NCBI GenBank assembly: GCA_021234155.1
Contig: JAJEKV010000002.1
Location: forward strand, 4,721,795-4,785,794
Direction of reading: 5' to 3'
Source of the DNA: Isoetes taiwanensis
Lineage: Eukaryota > Streptophyta > Lycopodiopsida > Isoetales > Isoetaceae
Length of the DNA stretch: 64,000 bases
The translations under genes were made by a program, and so were the position numbers. Shown here in pieces: positions 33,683 through 45,796 of this stretch (positions are counted from its first letter, which is position 1; every line of letters begins with the position of its first letter). The notes under the pieces are model-generated. The model saw only the letters and a list, made by a program, of their open reading frames with translations. It did not search any database and was not told the DNA's origin.

Positions 33683-34485
33683 TGATATGGACCAGGCACG
33701 GGGGAGAGGTCCATGCGAAAAGGATTAAGGCAATTATTATGCTAGTTCCTAATGTTTCCAGAAATATGATTATAAGGGGACTTGGGAAGGCATATCATAA
33801 AAACCATTGGCAAGATTATTCATGAAATAAAAAGGGGGCGTTCATGTGAAGCAGCATCGAATTACCTTTAACAGGAAAAAAAGGGGTAGCATTGAATATC
33901 TTACTCTCTGCTATTTGGGGTCGGGCTAAGGCCAAATAGCCATCAGATTAAAATAGCATCACCTTTTTCAACCCTAAGGATCGATTTAGTCATCAAAAAG
34001 GGATAATCGACTACAAATTGAAGGAATCGGCCTGTTTACATATATAACAATAACGCCACTGCAGAATCCGACACCTTCAATTGATAACTTCAAGTCACTG
34101 CTTCAAAATCCGAGTTCCTCTATCAGATCTGACTTATTTCGGCAATGGGTCGTCATTCCTTTGTTTAGATGCTGAGGCTGGCCCGGATTTATATGTTATG
34201 CTGCTTCTTGAGGCCTATTCAGGCTGCTCTTGCTGTAATCTGGCTGATCTCAGGCTGAAAGAGAAGAGTTGTGGCCAATTGGTTTGTCTTTAACTCTTGG
34301 AAAAAGTGCCTTAATCCGTGGACCCGGTTGGGCGGAAAAACGACTGCTCCACAATTTTGTTGTGGAAAACCATGTATACCTGCTCTTGAGAAGAGCTGTT
34401 ATAAGTTTCAAAAGCCATCTCTTTTGTCTACATAGTTTTTGTTCTAAACATTTAAGGCCACAAAATAACTCCTTAAATTGTATCA
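33683..34485 (+). repeat. 5' LTR of gag-only LTR element
   Basis: About 800 bases, starting TGATATGGACCAGGCACGGG and ending TTAAATTGTATCA, nearly the same as 36147-36943. Directly followed by AG and TGGTATCAAAGC (34488-34499), a near match to the initiator-methionine tRNA primer site (TGGTATCAGAGC). Confidence 0.9.
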
Positions 34486-34522
34486 AGTGGTATCAAAGCC
34501 TATCTATTCAAACACCTGATCA

Positions 34523-35638
34523 ATGGCCCAACACTTCAATGTCACTGAAGGGCAATATCAGCAAGCCTTGTCTAATGCCAGCTATATTGCCTCTCAGTTA
34601 GCATTGCCTACGCCTAGTAATCAGCAAGAGTATGACAGGCAAGTGGAATTCTTGTCTATTTTATACCGCTTCCTTCCAGATATTTATTTGCAACCTCCTC
34701 TGCCTAATGGTCCTCCACCTAACTCCTCCATCGCCACCTAAACTGAGAAAATGGTTAGAGAAAATAGACATGCCGTCTTTCAAAGGGGGAAAGACGAAGC
34801 CCGTCAAGGTCGTCAATTTCATCAGCCAGTGGAAAAAGTTCTTTGAACGTGTGCCGGCAACAGATGTGGAAAGACTGCAAGAATGTGATCCCAGGATCAA
34901 TAATTGGGAAAGTTTCAAAACGGCATTTGAAGCACATCACTTACCCTCTAATTATCAGAGTGAGCTACGTAGGGAATGGGATCGTCTGAAACAGGGGGAA
35001 ACTGAGAGTAGTCAGTCCTACACTTCTAAATTCACTCATTTAGCAGCACTAATAAGGAATTTGGATGGGAATGAACTTCTGAGAAAATATGTCAGCGGAT
35101 ATAGGGATGATATGTATGCGGAGATGGAAATATTGCATCCTAGAGATCTAGATGAAGCTATAAAACTAGCATCCACTGTAGAGAGGAAAATAGATCCAAA
35201 ATCTAGGAAACTTGATTTCTGGGATGAGGAAACCTCGGATCAAGAGGATAAAAAGAACAGCAAAGAGAAAAATGGAAATAAGAAATCTTCTAGAAATTTC
35301 AAAACAGTAATGGTTCCGAAAGGAAGCGAGAAGAGGGAAGTCAAAATAAACAGCGAACGGAAACTATAGAACCAAAGGGAGGCTGCTATAGATGCGGAGG
35401 AAATCATTACATAAGGGATTGTCCGTTTGGAGAAGGGGGGATCACAAGAGTTGAACCACCTAAACCCCAAAAGGTTGTACAAATGCATGTTATTGAAGGT
35501 CCCAAACCCGTGGAGGAAATAGCTGAGACTTCTAAAGCTGCTGATGAGCGGAAGAAAAGTGTAAGCTTCCAGGATGAGGAACGGTCAAGAGCTATTGCAA
35601 AAGAACGGAAGTGGCTTCAAATTGGAACTATGGGGTAA
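34523..35638 (+). pseudogene. gag protein with zinc knuckle, two frame changes
   Basis: Starts at 34523 with MAQHFNVTEGQYQQALSNAS. After a one-base frame change near 34735 it continues KLRKWLEKIDMPSFKGGKTK, VVNFISQWKKFFERV, NNWESFKTAFEAHHLPSNYQ, then LRREWDRLKQGETESSQSYT and FTHLAALIRNLDGNELLRKY. This is the classic Retrotrans_gag fold region (F...W..F...F.....L...L..L.QGE.SV..Y...F..L). After a second frame change near 35368 comes GGCYRCGGNHYIRDCPFGE, a CX2CX4HX4C zinc knuckle, and the frame ends at TAA after LQIGTMG. The frame changes may be real decay or sequence errors. The protein would build virus-like particles; no pol follows. Confidence 0.8.
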
Positions 35639-36146
35639 AATTAGTAGGAATTATATCTCTTTAGGTAAGATTTGTAAGATTTGTATGTTGTCTTTATGTG
35701 GAATAAAAATTAGACTCTTATTGTACAAAGTGTACCTTGGTAGATTGGAAATTACGATTGCAACGTAATAGGCCTAAACATGATGCACTAGTTGTGAATG
35801 CCTCTTGGTAGATTAGTAATTGTGCTGTAGTGCAATAAACTTGAACAAGAGTGCATGGTGTATATTTTTGAAGTGATAATTGTGGTTGCAACACAATAGG
35901 CCTGACAAAAATTACATCTGTATCATGGAGATACTGTATCGCGGAGATACAATTGTTTTGCAAGAAAACAAGAAATGTGGAGATGTTAAATGGTACTGCG
36001 GAAGTACAATAATATACGTAACTGTTTCTTAAGTTGCAGGACCTTCAGATGCATGTTGATTTGGGAGCAATCACCTTGAGAAGGGATGGGCCCCACTGAA
36101 GTGTATTTGAAAGATCGCGGACAATCTTCTTTAAGAAGGGATGGAT

Positions 36147-36943
36147 TGATATGCAGGCATGGGGGAGAGGTCCACGCGAAAAGGATTAAGGCAATTATTA
36201 TGCTAGTTCCTAATGTTTCCAGAAATATTATTATAAGGGGACTTGGGAAGGCATATCATAAAAACCATTGGCAAGATTATTCATGAAATAAAAGGGGGCG
36301 TTCATGTGAAGCAGCATCGAATTACCTTTAACAGGAAAAAAAGGTGTAGCATTGAATATCTTACTCTCTGCTATTTGGGTCGGGCTAAGGCCAAATAACC
36401 ATCAGATTAAAATAGCATCACCTTTTTCAACCCCAAGGATCGATTTAGTCATCAAAAAGGGAGAATCGACTATAAATTGGAGGAATCGGCCTGTTTACAT
36501 ACATAACAATAATGCCTCTGACAGAATCCGGCACCTTCAGTTGATAACTTCAAGTCACGACTTCAAAATCCGAGTTCCTCTATCAGATCTGGCTGATTTT
36601 GGCAATGGGTCGTCATTCCTTTGTTTAGATGCTGAGGCTGGCCCGGATTTATAAGTTCTGCTGCTTCTTGAGGCCTATTCAGGCTGTTCTTGCTGTAATC
36701 CGGCTGATCTCAGGCTGAAAGAGAAGAGCTGTGGCCAATCGATTTGTCTTTAACTCTTGGAAAAGTGCCTTAATCCGTGGACCCAGTTGGGCGGAAAAAC
36801 GGCTGCTCCACAATTCTATTGTGGAAACCATGTATACCTGCTCTTGAGAAGAGCTGTTATAAGTTTCAAAACCCATCTCTTTTGTCTACATAGTTTTTGT
36901 TCTAAACATTTAAGGCTACAAAATAACTCCTTAAATTATATCA
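36147..36943 (+). repeat. 3' LTR of gag-only LTR element
   Basis: Right LTR, starting TGATATGCAGGCATGGGGGA and ending TTAAATTATATCA, preceded by a purine-rich stretch (AAGAAGGGATGGA). Followed by the TTATT duplication. Confidence 0.9.
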
Positions 36944-36948
36944 TTATT

Positions 36949-37640
36949 CATGAAATTGCCCATGCTTTTTGAATTTTTATTTTTATTTCAAACTAAAACA
37001 CAACATCTCCCATAACACACCAAAACATAAACATAAAATCAACCATAAACATGCAACCATCCTTCTTATGTAATTTACATTGGATAGATTCTATTCTTTT
37101 ATTCCCTCTCCATGTGATGATACGTATGTGCATGTTGTTTGGTATAGTTCTGTTAAATGTTTTTTGACACATATTATATCAGGAAAAAAACTTTACTTCG
37201 AAGCCAAAAAAGCGTTACTTCGAAGTCAAGCAATGTCCGACCATCTTATTTCCTACAGAAAACAAGGAGAGTTGTCTATGATTGAGGTCATATGGGCCAG
37301 ATCTCTTCTGGCAATCTGTCCATCAGACCTCGGACCGAGCATAAAGGTCCTGGGGATCTTCTTCAAAACCTTTCGGCATGCCCACAGTTTAGACTCTTTT
37401 GTTTTCCGCTTCAGCTTTGCTTCAATTCACTCTTGTGTTATAGTTAATCTGCAGGGAGTTGTTGAAAAAGAGCTAAGAATGCATGGAGATTTGATAACTG
37501 ATGCTTTAAACTTTGCTAAGGCATAGACTCTAGCACTATACCGGCAATGGCAGATAGGCTAACCTCCCTTTGCTACTTATGTCCCTTTGCTTCCAAAAAG
37601 AATGACACCTTCTTGCATGTTCTTCTGCTCATTGCACAGA
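36949..37640. other. No recognisable gene
   Basis: AT-rich flank of the gag-only element. The plus frame 37080-37526 (148 codons) contains no motif I can assign, and its composition is like random AT-rich sequence with a late stop. It may include the 3' side of the LINE-like remains that follow. Confidence 0.45.
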
Positions 37641-38070
37641 AGCTATGCCGATGGCTGCATCTTACTCTCCTGCACGCCCAACGAAGGAGCGTGATACCTA
37701 TCCAAATCGTCATTGTAGCGCGTGCCGCCACAAAGAGAGGGCTCGCCATCGCCGTTTCGCACTGCATCTTTTGTTACCCACAGCTCGTCTGTTTTGCACG
37801 TGGAGACTTGGATGAGGGCCAAAGCGCCGCCCGTAGTAACACGCAATTCCTCAGGTGTCCTTGTTTCCGGTGCACTCATTGAAGACCGAGTAGCGCCGGT
37901 ATCCCCGCAAATCCGGAGCTCAGGACCAAAGATGTTCCCATGTTTCCATGAGGAAGATAAGGTCCATGTCCATGGCGACGGAATTGAGATCGCCCCCTTT
38001 CGCCATGGAAAGCCCACGGCAATTCCGGGGATACCACTTGCGAGGCACGATCCCTATTTAGTGGCATGCA
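37640..38070 (-). pseudogene. LINE endonuclease-like fragment
   Basis: Minus-strand reading from about 38056 gives WYPRNCRGLSMAKGGDLNSV, AMDMDLIFLMETWEHLWS, stop, APDLRGYRRYSVFNECTGNK, stop, GIACYYGRRFGPHPS. The pattern LIFLMETW, then GY...S, then GG.A is that of the apurinic-type endonuclease at the start of LINE ORF2 (normally ..D...L.ETW). The stops show decay. Sequence beyond 37700 on the minus strand carries no clear continuation to a reverse transcriptase. Confidence 0.5.
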
Positions 38071-39842
38071 TCACCACTTCAGTCCGGTGGTAGTGGTGGT
38101 CCTGTGGGGAGTTTGAAGATGTGGATGCCTATGCCGGGCCCCTCGAGGGACTCGAGGGGGGAGTGCCCGTGATCCTGTTTGTCGCCGATTCCCCGCCAAG
38201 ATCCTTCCCCGGACCAGCCCCTCGGCCGCCCCTCCATGTTCCGGGGGGGTCCTCGACTTTGGCTCTCCACGCCTTCGGTCTCTTGGTCGTGGCTGGGGTC
38301 AAGTCCCGGCCAACGCATTTGAGCCGTGCCCTTCAACTTCCGCCCCGACGCAGATGGCCACCCGCCCGCACGCTCTCAATCGTGAAGATGACCACCGGGC
38401 CATCAGTGGCTGAATTCCATGACGACCAGCCTTTCCAATGGTCGCAGTCTTTGGGAACATCATCCGGTCCAAGATCTCAGGTTCTGAGCTCTGGAAGTGA
38501 GATACTCCTCGACTCCTCCGCCGCCTCAGACTACCACATTGCGCTCCGCTCTCGTTTCCTCGAGTTCTACGCCGCACTGTGTTGGGTTGAGGTGGGTGAG
38601 GTGATAGGTCGCGGGTCACTGCGGTGGGCGCCCGGCTGCGGATCCGGGCGTGTCCGCAGCAGTGTTGCGTGCTGACTGTAGGGCCGGTGGGTCGGGGTTG
38701 GTGTGTTCTTTGCCGGGTTTCGCTCTTCGGAGTCCGAGCTCAAATTTTGCAGACGTCATGTCTTACATCTCCTCGCGGTAATGGCAGAGTTGCTCATGTG
38801 CTCGCCCGAGGCCCTTGCCTTTGCCGGGCCGCGTCAGAAAGCCCCGTAGCCCGATCTGGTGCTAAATCCCATCTTTCGGTTACACCGGCTAGCTTCAAAG
38901 TAGCACGGACTCCTTGTCTCATAGTGGCAACCTTCTCAACCCTCCGACAGAGGGCGCCTCAGGTGCTCCTGGCGGAAGTGGCCTTAGCCTCTCAACCTGC
39001 GGCCCGATCCGGTGACAGGTTACGGTGTCTCCCCGCCTACCCGGGTTCCCTCAAGGCCCCGACTTCCATAGGCTGCCAACACCGGTGTTGGCTACCCCTC
39101 ATATCTGCAAGCCTCGCTGGTATTGATGTACATCCAATTGTAGTGGATGCTATCATCCCCGCCTTTGTCGTCTGCCGATCCTCAATTACGATTCGGCGTT
39201 CGCTCGCACCAACCTGTACGGCAACATCCGAGATGTTATGTTCTCCACCTCGTGGAGGCACTCGCATATGTGCCTTTATGGCCTCAACCTCGCCTGGATC
39301 GGCTCCAAGGTTCGACCGGGCGGATTGCCCACGCAGGGCCCAGGCCGGGCCTCCCTTCATGGAAGACGCCTCCCTCCGCCCGAGGCCTCTTCCTTGGTGG
39401 CTCCGCGTCATGGTCTTCCCCAGGGCTCTCGCCACGTGGGGTCAACCGCTGGTTGGTGTGTTTGGGCCTTCGGGATGGGTTGGTGGTCCTGAGGTAGCTC
39501 AATAACCAAGTGTGTGGGTCCACACGGATCGTGGTTCGCGGGCCATGACTTGGGGTATGACTTGGGCCACGACAGTCAAATGTGGTTTTAGTTAGGGCTA
39601 TGGCAGGGGCTTATCGGGTCCGGTGGCTAGGCAAAGTTGTGCAGGGCTGTGGGGTTAGGCAAGGCCAAGAGGCGCTTGGTTGGGCTATGGCAATGTCGTA
39701 GATGTTGGAGCCTAGCTCAACATTAATTTGTATGCTCGGACTGCCCAAATTAGGGTTGGGAGCAAAGGAGCAAAGGGGCTGGAAAGGGGCAAAAAAGGAA
39801 AGTGGCTAATAGACTCTCGATATCCGGGTGTGTACCTACCGC
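38071..39842. other. GC-rich tract, probable decayed retroelement
   Basis: From about 37540 to 39560 the composition is much richer in G and C than the neighbours on either side. Long open frames appear on both strands (38624-39505 plus, 39037-39435 minus, 38121-38675 plus), as expected in any GC-rich DNA, and none shows a known domain. Since a LINE endonuclease-like piece lies just downstream on the minus strand, the tract may be the 5' part or ORF1 of that LINE. From 39560 the sequence is G-rich with GGGCTATGG-like repeats. Confidence 0.4.
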
Positions 39843-40562
39843 CACAAAACCCCTAGCACACAAAGACTAAAAGCGCGATTTGAGCACTAAAACAAAGACA
39901 AGCATGGTGTATTATACACCTTAGAAAGCTCTCCAAAACCAGCTTTCCAACAAGCCCAAGCACATGAAAATCAATCGTGATGCGGAGAGATACAAATTGG
40001 CCGAAGCGTCTACCGGTTTGTAAAACCCCAGCACACAGCCCGAAAAGTGCCAATTTGAGCACGTAAACAAAGCCGAAAGCATGCAGGTACCATACATTAT
40101 TGGAAAGATCTCTGAACCAGCTTTCTAACAAGCCCGAAAGCACATAAAAATCTGATAATCGATGTGAGAGATATGACTGATCAAAATTTCGCCGCAAGAA
40201 GACGACCAATCGAATACTTCACTAAAACATACGCTAATCCCTATATTGGTGTCGACTTTCATCAACAACACCATCGGGAATTAGGGTATGAATTAGTAAA
40301 ATTCATTCGTGAACCTTCAATAAGAGTACAATGCACACCTTTCAACACCGTGGCCAAGGCCAACAACCAAGCATCAGCGAGGGCTATACTTCTCTCAAAG
40401 AAGGAAGAAGAAGGGCTGCCACAAAACCCTAGCACAGCCTTTAAAAGTGCAGATTTGAGCAATGAAACAAAGACAAGTATGCAGGTATCATACACCGTTC
40501 AAAAACTCTCTGAACCAGCTTTCCAACAAGCCCAAGCACATGAAAATCTGACACCGGATGTG
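39843..40562. repeat. Satellite-like tandem repeat, about 179-bp unit
   Basis: A unit containing AACCC(T)AGCACACAGCCCG, AGTGCCAATTTGAGCAC, AAACAAAGCCAAGCATG, CCAGCTTTCCAACAAGC and ATGTGAGAGATA recurs with starts near 39845, 40024 and 40425. The first two are 179 bases apart; the third is farther, across an unrelated ~220-base piece. The Copia element at 40563 has landed in the third unit, so the array resumes at 45797 and, in the duplicate, at 58651. Confidence 0.75.
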
Positions 40563-40964
40563 TGTTAACGGAATGGATTCCGGTAGTAGTTATCCGATGC
40601 CTTCAATTCAACGCACTCCTTCGCCACGTCATCCTTTAGCCACATAGATTTGTCCACATCATTGATCCATGACTCCAATAGTCATACCCTTTCCAAAAGC
40701 CATATCCTTTCCCAAAAGACATGTCCTCATGACCTTTCATATGCCCTTTCACCGCTACATAAACCGCCCTATTTCCCATATTCACAACACATTCAACTCA
40801 AGCATTCCACAATTACGGGCGAGTTCCCTTCCACCAAGAATCGTCTCAAGACAGATATGTACTCTCATATTCATACATGAATATATGATTCCATTATATA
40901 TTCAATTGTGTGTGAATATATAAGGTTCTTGTTTTTTCTGCCATATGCATCATATTTAATTTCA
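40563..40964 (+). repeat. 5' LTR of Copia element, copy 1
   Basis: 402 bases beginning TGTTAACGGAATGGATTCCG and ending TTTAATTTCA. The same LTR stands at 45394-45796 and 58248-58650. It contains the promoter-like region; AATATATAAGG near 40914 may be its TATA box. It differs from the right LTR mainly at CAG/CTG sites. Confidence 0.93.
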
Positions 40965-40976
40965 TGGTATCAGAGC
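40965..40976 (+). other. Primer-binding site, initiator-methionine tRNA
   Basis: TGGTATCAGAGC, the standard 12-base complement of the plant initiator tRNA 3' end, directly after the 5' LTR. It fixes the left LTR end and the element orientation. Confidence 0.92.
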
Positions 40977-41201
40977 TTGGTTTCTCACGATCCAAGCAAT
41001 GGCCAAGAAGAATCGAAGCGTGCTATTTTATCAATAAATAATCGCATCGCATTTAAGAGAATCAAGAATATCAAGGCAATAATCGAGATTAGCAAAGATG
41101 AAGAAATGGCGTTTTCATGAAGAAGCGATTCTTGAGACCCGACAAAAAAATTCTCAATTTTTTACCCCCTTGATTGATTTTTTTATAATCAAATCATAAT
41201 C

Positions 41202-44200
41202 ATGGCTGCTACTTTAACCGAGACAACACATCGCCTCATAGAGAGATTTGATTTACATCGGTTTCCATCATCGAAACTTAAAATGAAGATGCTACTTCTA
41301 GAAAAAGATTTATGGAAGATGGTTGATGGTTCTCAAAATTAACCGGCTAAGAAGAGAAGGCCAAATGGGAGGCCCGAGATGGTAGAGCACTCGGCCGCTA
41401 TCATACTCAACTGAAGGACAATGTGGTGACTCATGTCGCCAGCCGCTAAAACGCCCAAAGAAGCTTGGGAACATCTAGTTGGTATGTATGAACCTCAAGA
41501 TGCATGCACCAAACTTTTTCTAAGAAAACGATTTTATAAATCTCCAAATGGTGGAAAATCAGCATGGCCAATTCATCAATGAATTCAAGGCACTTTTGAG
41601 CAACTCGCCGCAGTTGGCTCTCCAATTCAAGATTCGATGCGCAATTGATGACTCTTCTAGGAAGTTTGCCTCCTTCCTATGATACTTTCATACAATCTAT
41701 AGGCGCTCAAGCAATGGGAGGCGCCAGATCAGCCGCAGCTAATATCATGTCACTGCAATCCACCATAGCCATGCTTCTTCAAGAAGAAACTAGAAGAAAG
41801 TCATTGAACACTTCTAGTGATGGGGTTGTTGCTTTATACTCAAGCAACAAGCGGTCAAACTCGAGGCAAGCCCAAGTTTCGACCCAATACACGATCCAGA
41901 TTCGGTCCTTCAATCAACAATCCTTCAACAAGGATGATGCAAGCAAAGGCTTCAACAAGAAGCCCATGAATCACAAATTAATATGCAATTATTGTGGCAA
42001 ACCAAACCATTATGCCAGAGATTGTCACACTCGACTTGCAAAAGAGCGTAACAAGGCAAACGTGATCATCAATGATCATCAAGAAAGGTTATGTGTCTCA
42101 CAAGTTTCATGTTCTTCCGCGGACTAACCATTCTAGTGGCTGGTTTTTAGATTCAAAGATGTACCGCTCATATGACTCCACAACGTGATTCTTTCATCAC
42201 ATATCAAAAGATGCCACCGGGCGCATCGTTTCTCTTAGGAGATGATAGTCCCCTCAAAGATCGGAAGGACAAGGCAAAGTTTCGCGGTAACCGCCCGATG
42301 GATCGATCAAAACAATACATGATGTATTACATGCTTGACCAAGAACTTGCTCTCGCTAGCAAGATTTATGATGTTGATTAAAAGTCCAATTTGGCATCAA
42401 AGAGTGCCAACTTCAAGATTCCCATGAATGCAAACTTGCTCAAGGCGTACGCCGAAGGAAGTCTCTATAGATTCCCGCTTTCTAATGTGCCTCAACACTG
42501 GTCAATGCGGTGACCACTACTCCCAATGATGTTTATCAATGGCACTTATGATTGGGACATGCCGACCGCATGCCTTGAAGCAACCCACTCCAAGCAGATG
42601 GTTCGAGATTTCAATATTCACCAAATACAAATTTGCCAAGATGTGAAGCATGTTTAATTGGCAAGCATCATCGGTTACCTTTTCCCAAGGTCGGGCCATT
42701 CAAGAGCCGAAAGCATCCACTTGACTTGGGTACACCGACATTGGTGAGTCCGAAATACTTTCTCGATAATGGTCGTAAATATTTCATCACATTTATTGAT
42801 GATTATTCTAGATACACCATGTGTATTTTCTTAAAAGAAATCTGCAGCCTTTAGAAGCTTTCAAAGAATACAAAGCTCTAGCCGAGAACCAACTTGGAAG
42901 AACCATCAAATGTCTCGTGATCTGATAATGGTGGTGAATATATCTCCAAAGCATTCACAAGTTTCGCGGCACAACATGGAATTGACAGAATTTGACGGCT
43001 CCATACTCTCCTCAACAAAATGGTGTAGCCGAGAGAAAGAATCGCGACTCTTTGCCGAAGTGCACGGCATGTTGCATTTGAGTCAACTTCCTCATTATTT
43101 TTGGGCCGAATCTCTAGCAACAGCTACCTATATTCAAAATCGATTGCCCACACAAGCATTGCAAGATCAAACTCCATATGAAGCTTGGATTGGTAAACAA
43201 CCAACATTATCCCATCTAAAAGTGTTTGGTTGTATTGGATATGTGCATGTACCTAAACAAAACGAAGAAGAAAATGGGAGGACCATAGTATCAAGTGTAT
43301 CTTTGTTGGCTACAAGATGTTCCGCCAAGGCATATCAGATGTACAACCCCCTAACCAAGAAGGTTTTCATCTCCCGAGATGTTACATTTGTTGAAGATAC
43401 CTTCGAATTTGAAAGATGTATCTCCTACATCTTGGTGCCAAGGCCCTTGGCAAGTCCTCTATCCTCCCATATCTCCTCTCACTCGGGATGATAACATGCA
43501 ACCCAATAGTCCAATTATTCAAGCAGAAAGCAACAAGCTCCTCGTTATAGTTCCAGAGGAAGCCCCAAAGAAATACAAACCTTGAAGATCTTGCTCCCGC
43601 GATTATGCAAGATGAAGATGTTCAAGATGACCAACCCGATCACCTCGAAAGTGATGAAGCCCCCGATCATGTGCAACAATTTATGGAAAGCCCACTTCCT
43701 CTAGTGGCATCCCCAAGAACAAGTCGATATGGTCGAAAAACATTACTCCATCTTTGAAGGCTTTAGAGTCTTCCATGCAAACACTAAAGAAGCATTTTGC
43801 TATGCCCATAGTTGGTGATCCACTAACTCTTAAAGATGCTTTATCAGATCCAAATTCCAAAGAATGGCATGATGCTATGACTTCTCGAATATGACTCTCT
43901 CATGAAGAATCAAACATGGACCTTGCAACCACTCCCCACCGTATGTAAGGCAATTGGTTGTAAGTGGCTCTTTAAACATAAATACAAACCTGATGGCTCT
44001 ATTGATCGTTATAAAGCAAGATTAGTAGCCAAAGGATATTCTCAAATTGAAGGGATCGGGACACCTTGATACCTTCTCTCCTATTGTCAAAATGACATCC
44101 ATCGTAACTCTCCTCACACTTGCTTGCGCCAAGATATGCACATCCATCAAATGGATGTTAAGACCGCATTCTCAATGGTAACTTGAGAAGATATCTTCAT

Positions 44201-45386
44201 GAAACAACCCCAAGGTTATGTTCAACCCGACAAGAGACTTTGGTATGCAAGTTACATAAGTCTTTATATGGCCTCAAGCAGTCTCCACGAGCATGGTATC
44301 AAAGGATTGACACCTTTCTCAAGTCACATAGCTATGAGCAAGGGGGAGCAGACAGTAATATCTATATCAAGAAGAGAAACCATCATATTTTGCTCCTAGC
44401 TCGTATGTGGATGATGCCATATTAATAAGCAACAACTTGAATTTTCGAGCGAGTGTAAACAAATCCTTTCCAAAGAATTTCAAATGACCGATTATGGTGA
44501 AATTGCTTTACCGCTTAGGAATCCAAGTCCTAAGAAATCGAAAAGAAGACAATTCATCTCGGTCCAACAAAAATATATTGAAGACCTCTTGAAGAAATTT
44601 GAGATGGATAAGAGTAAGCCAATAAGTACTCCAATGGATATGAATATAAAATTGTCCAAAGATATGTGTCCTCAAAACCCTCAAGAAGAAGAGATCATGA
44701 AGAATACACCCTATGCAAGTGCAAGAGGCGCCTCATGTATGTCGCTATATGTACAAGATCCCGACATTGCTCACGATCGGGTTTTTGTAAGTCAATTCTT
44801 GAGTAATCCAGACCTATGCACGGGCTGCAAAGTGAAGAGAATTCTTCGCTATCTTTCCGGAACCCCTAACTTTGGACTTACATTACAAGGTGGTTCGCCA
44901 TACTTACAGGATATAGTGATGCTTCTTATGCAAGTGATGTTGAAATTTGCAAGTCCACAACTGGATATTGTTTTCAACTTGGAAAAAGCACCATCTCCTG
45001 GTGTAGTAAAAAGCAACCTACAATTTCCTTATCAAGTGCTGAAGCAGAATATATAGCTATTTGCCAAGCAACAAAAGAAGCTATATGGCTCTGCAGATTA
45101 CTTGAAGACATCATGATACCTTCACAAGGACCAGTGTTAATCAAGACCGATAGCACAAGTTGCATCAAGATGGCAACACAACCAAGAATCAATGCTAGAT
45201 CAAAACATATTGAGATCCAAAGATCACTTTGTACGAGAAAAGATCCTTGAGAAGAAGATTCAACTTCAATATTGCCCCACTGAAGACATGGTAGCAGATT
45301 TTCTTACAAAACCTCTACCAACATACAAATTTATTCTATGCAGACAAAGCCTCAACATAAAAGACAGTCCGACAGGCATCGGCTAA
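41202..45386 (+). pseudogene. Copia gag-pol polyprotein, copy 1, heavily frameshifted
   Basis: Starts MAATLTETTHRLIERF with the LHRFPSSKLKMKMLLLEKDL / LWKMVDG pattern of Copia gag. It then shows the zinc knuckle CNYCGKPNHYARDC (about 41981), a protease remnant near 42150, integrase pieces (CEACLIGKHHRLPFP, about 42640; FITFIDDYSRY, about 42785; then SQLPHYFWAESLATATYIQN), reverse transcriptase (KYKPDGSIDRYKARLVAKGY, SLYGLKQSPRAWYQRI) and RNase H (VAENMVADFLTKPL-like end near 45290). Almost every domain is split by one- or two-base changes; the polymerase YVDD reads ARMWMM here. By comparison with copy 2 most changes fall at CAG or CTG, so the true copy may be less damaged. Confidence 0.85.
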
Positions 45387-45393
45387 GGGGGAG

Positions 45394-45796
45394 TGTTAAC
45401 GGAATGGATTCCGGTAGTAGTTATCCGCTGCCTTCAATTCAACGCACTCCTTCGCCACGTCATCCTTTAGCCACATAGATTTGTCCACATCATTGATCCA
45501 TGACTCCAATAGTCATACCCTTTCCAAAAGCCATATCCTTTCCCAAAAGACATGTCCTCATGACCTTTCATATGCCCTTTCACCTGCTTACATAAATTGT
45601 CCTATTTCCCATATTCACAACACATTCAACTCAAGCATTCCACAATTACGGGGGAGCCCTTCCAGTCTGCAACTGTCTCAAGACAGATATGTACTCTCAT
45701 ATTCATACATGAATATATGATTCCATTATCTATTCAATTGTGTGTGAATATATAAGGTTCTTGTTTTTTCTGCCATATGCATCATATTTAATTTCA
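45394..45796 (+). repeat. 3' LTR of Copia element, copy 1
   Basis: Starts TGTTAACGGAATGGATTCCG after the purine tract and ends TTTAATTTCA before the ATGTG duplication. Almost identical to 58248-58650, in contrast to the CAG/CTG-type divergence of the coding region upstream. Confidence 0.93.

Larger units (their letters stand above)
33683..36943 (+). mobile_element. Gag-only LTR retrotransposon (TR-GAG type)
   Basis: Complete 3.26-kb element with long LTRs (33683-34485 and 36147-36943), a methionine-tRNA primer site and a TTATT target duplication (33678-33682 and 36944-36948). It encodes only a gag protein with one zinc knuckle; between gag (ending about 35638) and the 3' LTR there is no protease, integrase or reverse transcriptase. 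This matches the plant class called terminal-repeat retrotransposons with GAG. The spacer 35640-36140 holds several imperfect repeats of GTGATAATTGTGGTTGCAAC-like phrases. Confidence 0.88.
40563..45796 (+). mobile_element. Complete Copia (Ty1-type) retrotransposon, copy 1
   Basis: 5' LTR 40563-40964, primer-binding site TGGTATCAGAGC for initiator-methionine tRNA (40965-40976), gag-pol from 41202, polypurine tract AAGGGGGAG (45385-45393) and 3' LTR 45394-45796. The target duplication is ATGTG (40558-40562 and 45797-45801). It is inserted in the satellite-like repeat. The coding region has many frameshifts relative to copy 2 at 54.6 kb, most of them at CAG/CTG sites. Confidence 0.93.

Noticed and set aside
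38624-39505. Longest plus-strand frame in the window (293 codons)
   Set aside because: It lies in GC-rich DNA with long frames on both strands; no domain, no codon pattern, no neighbours. Probably an accident of composition.
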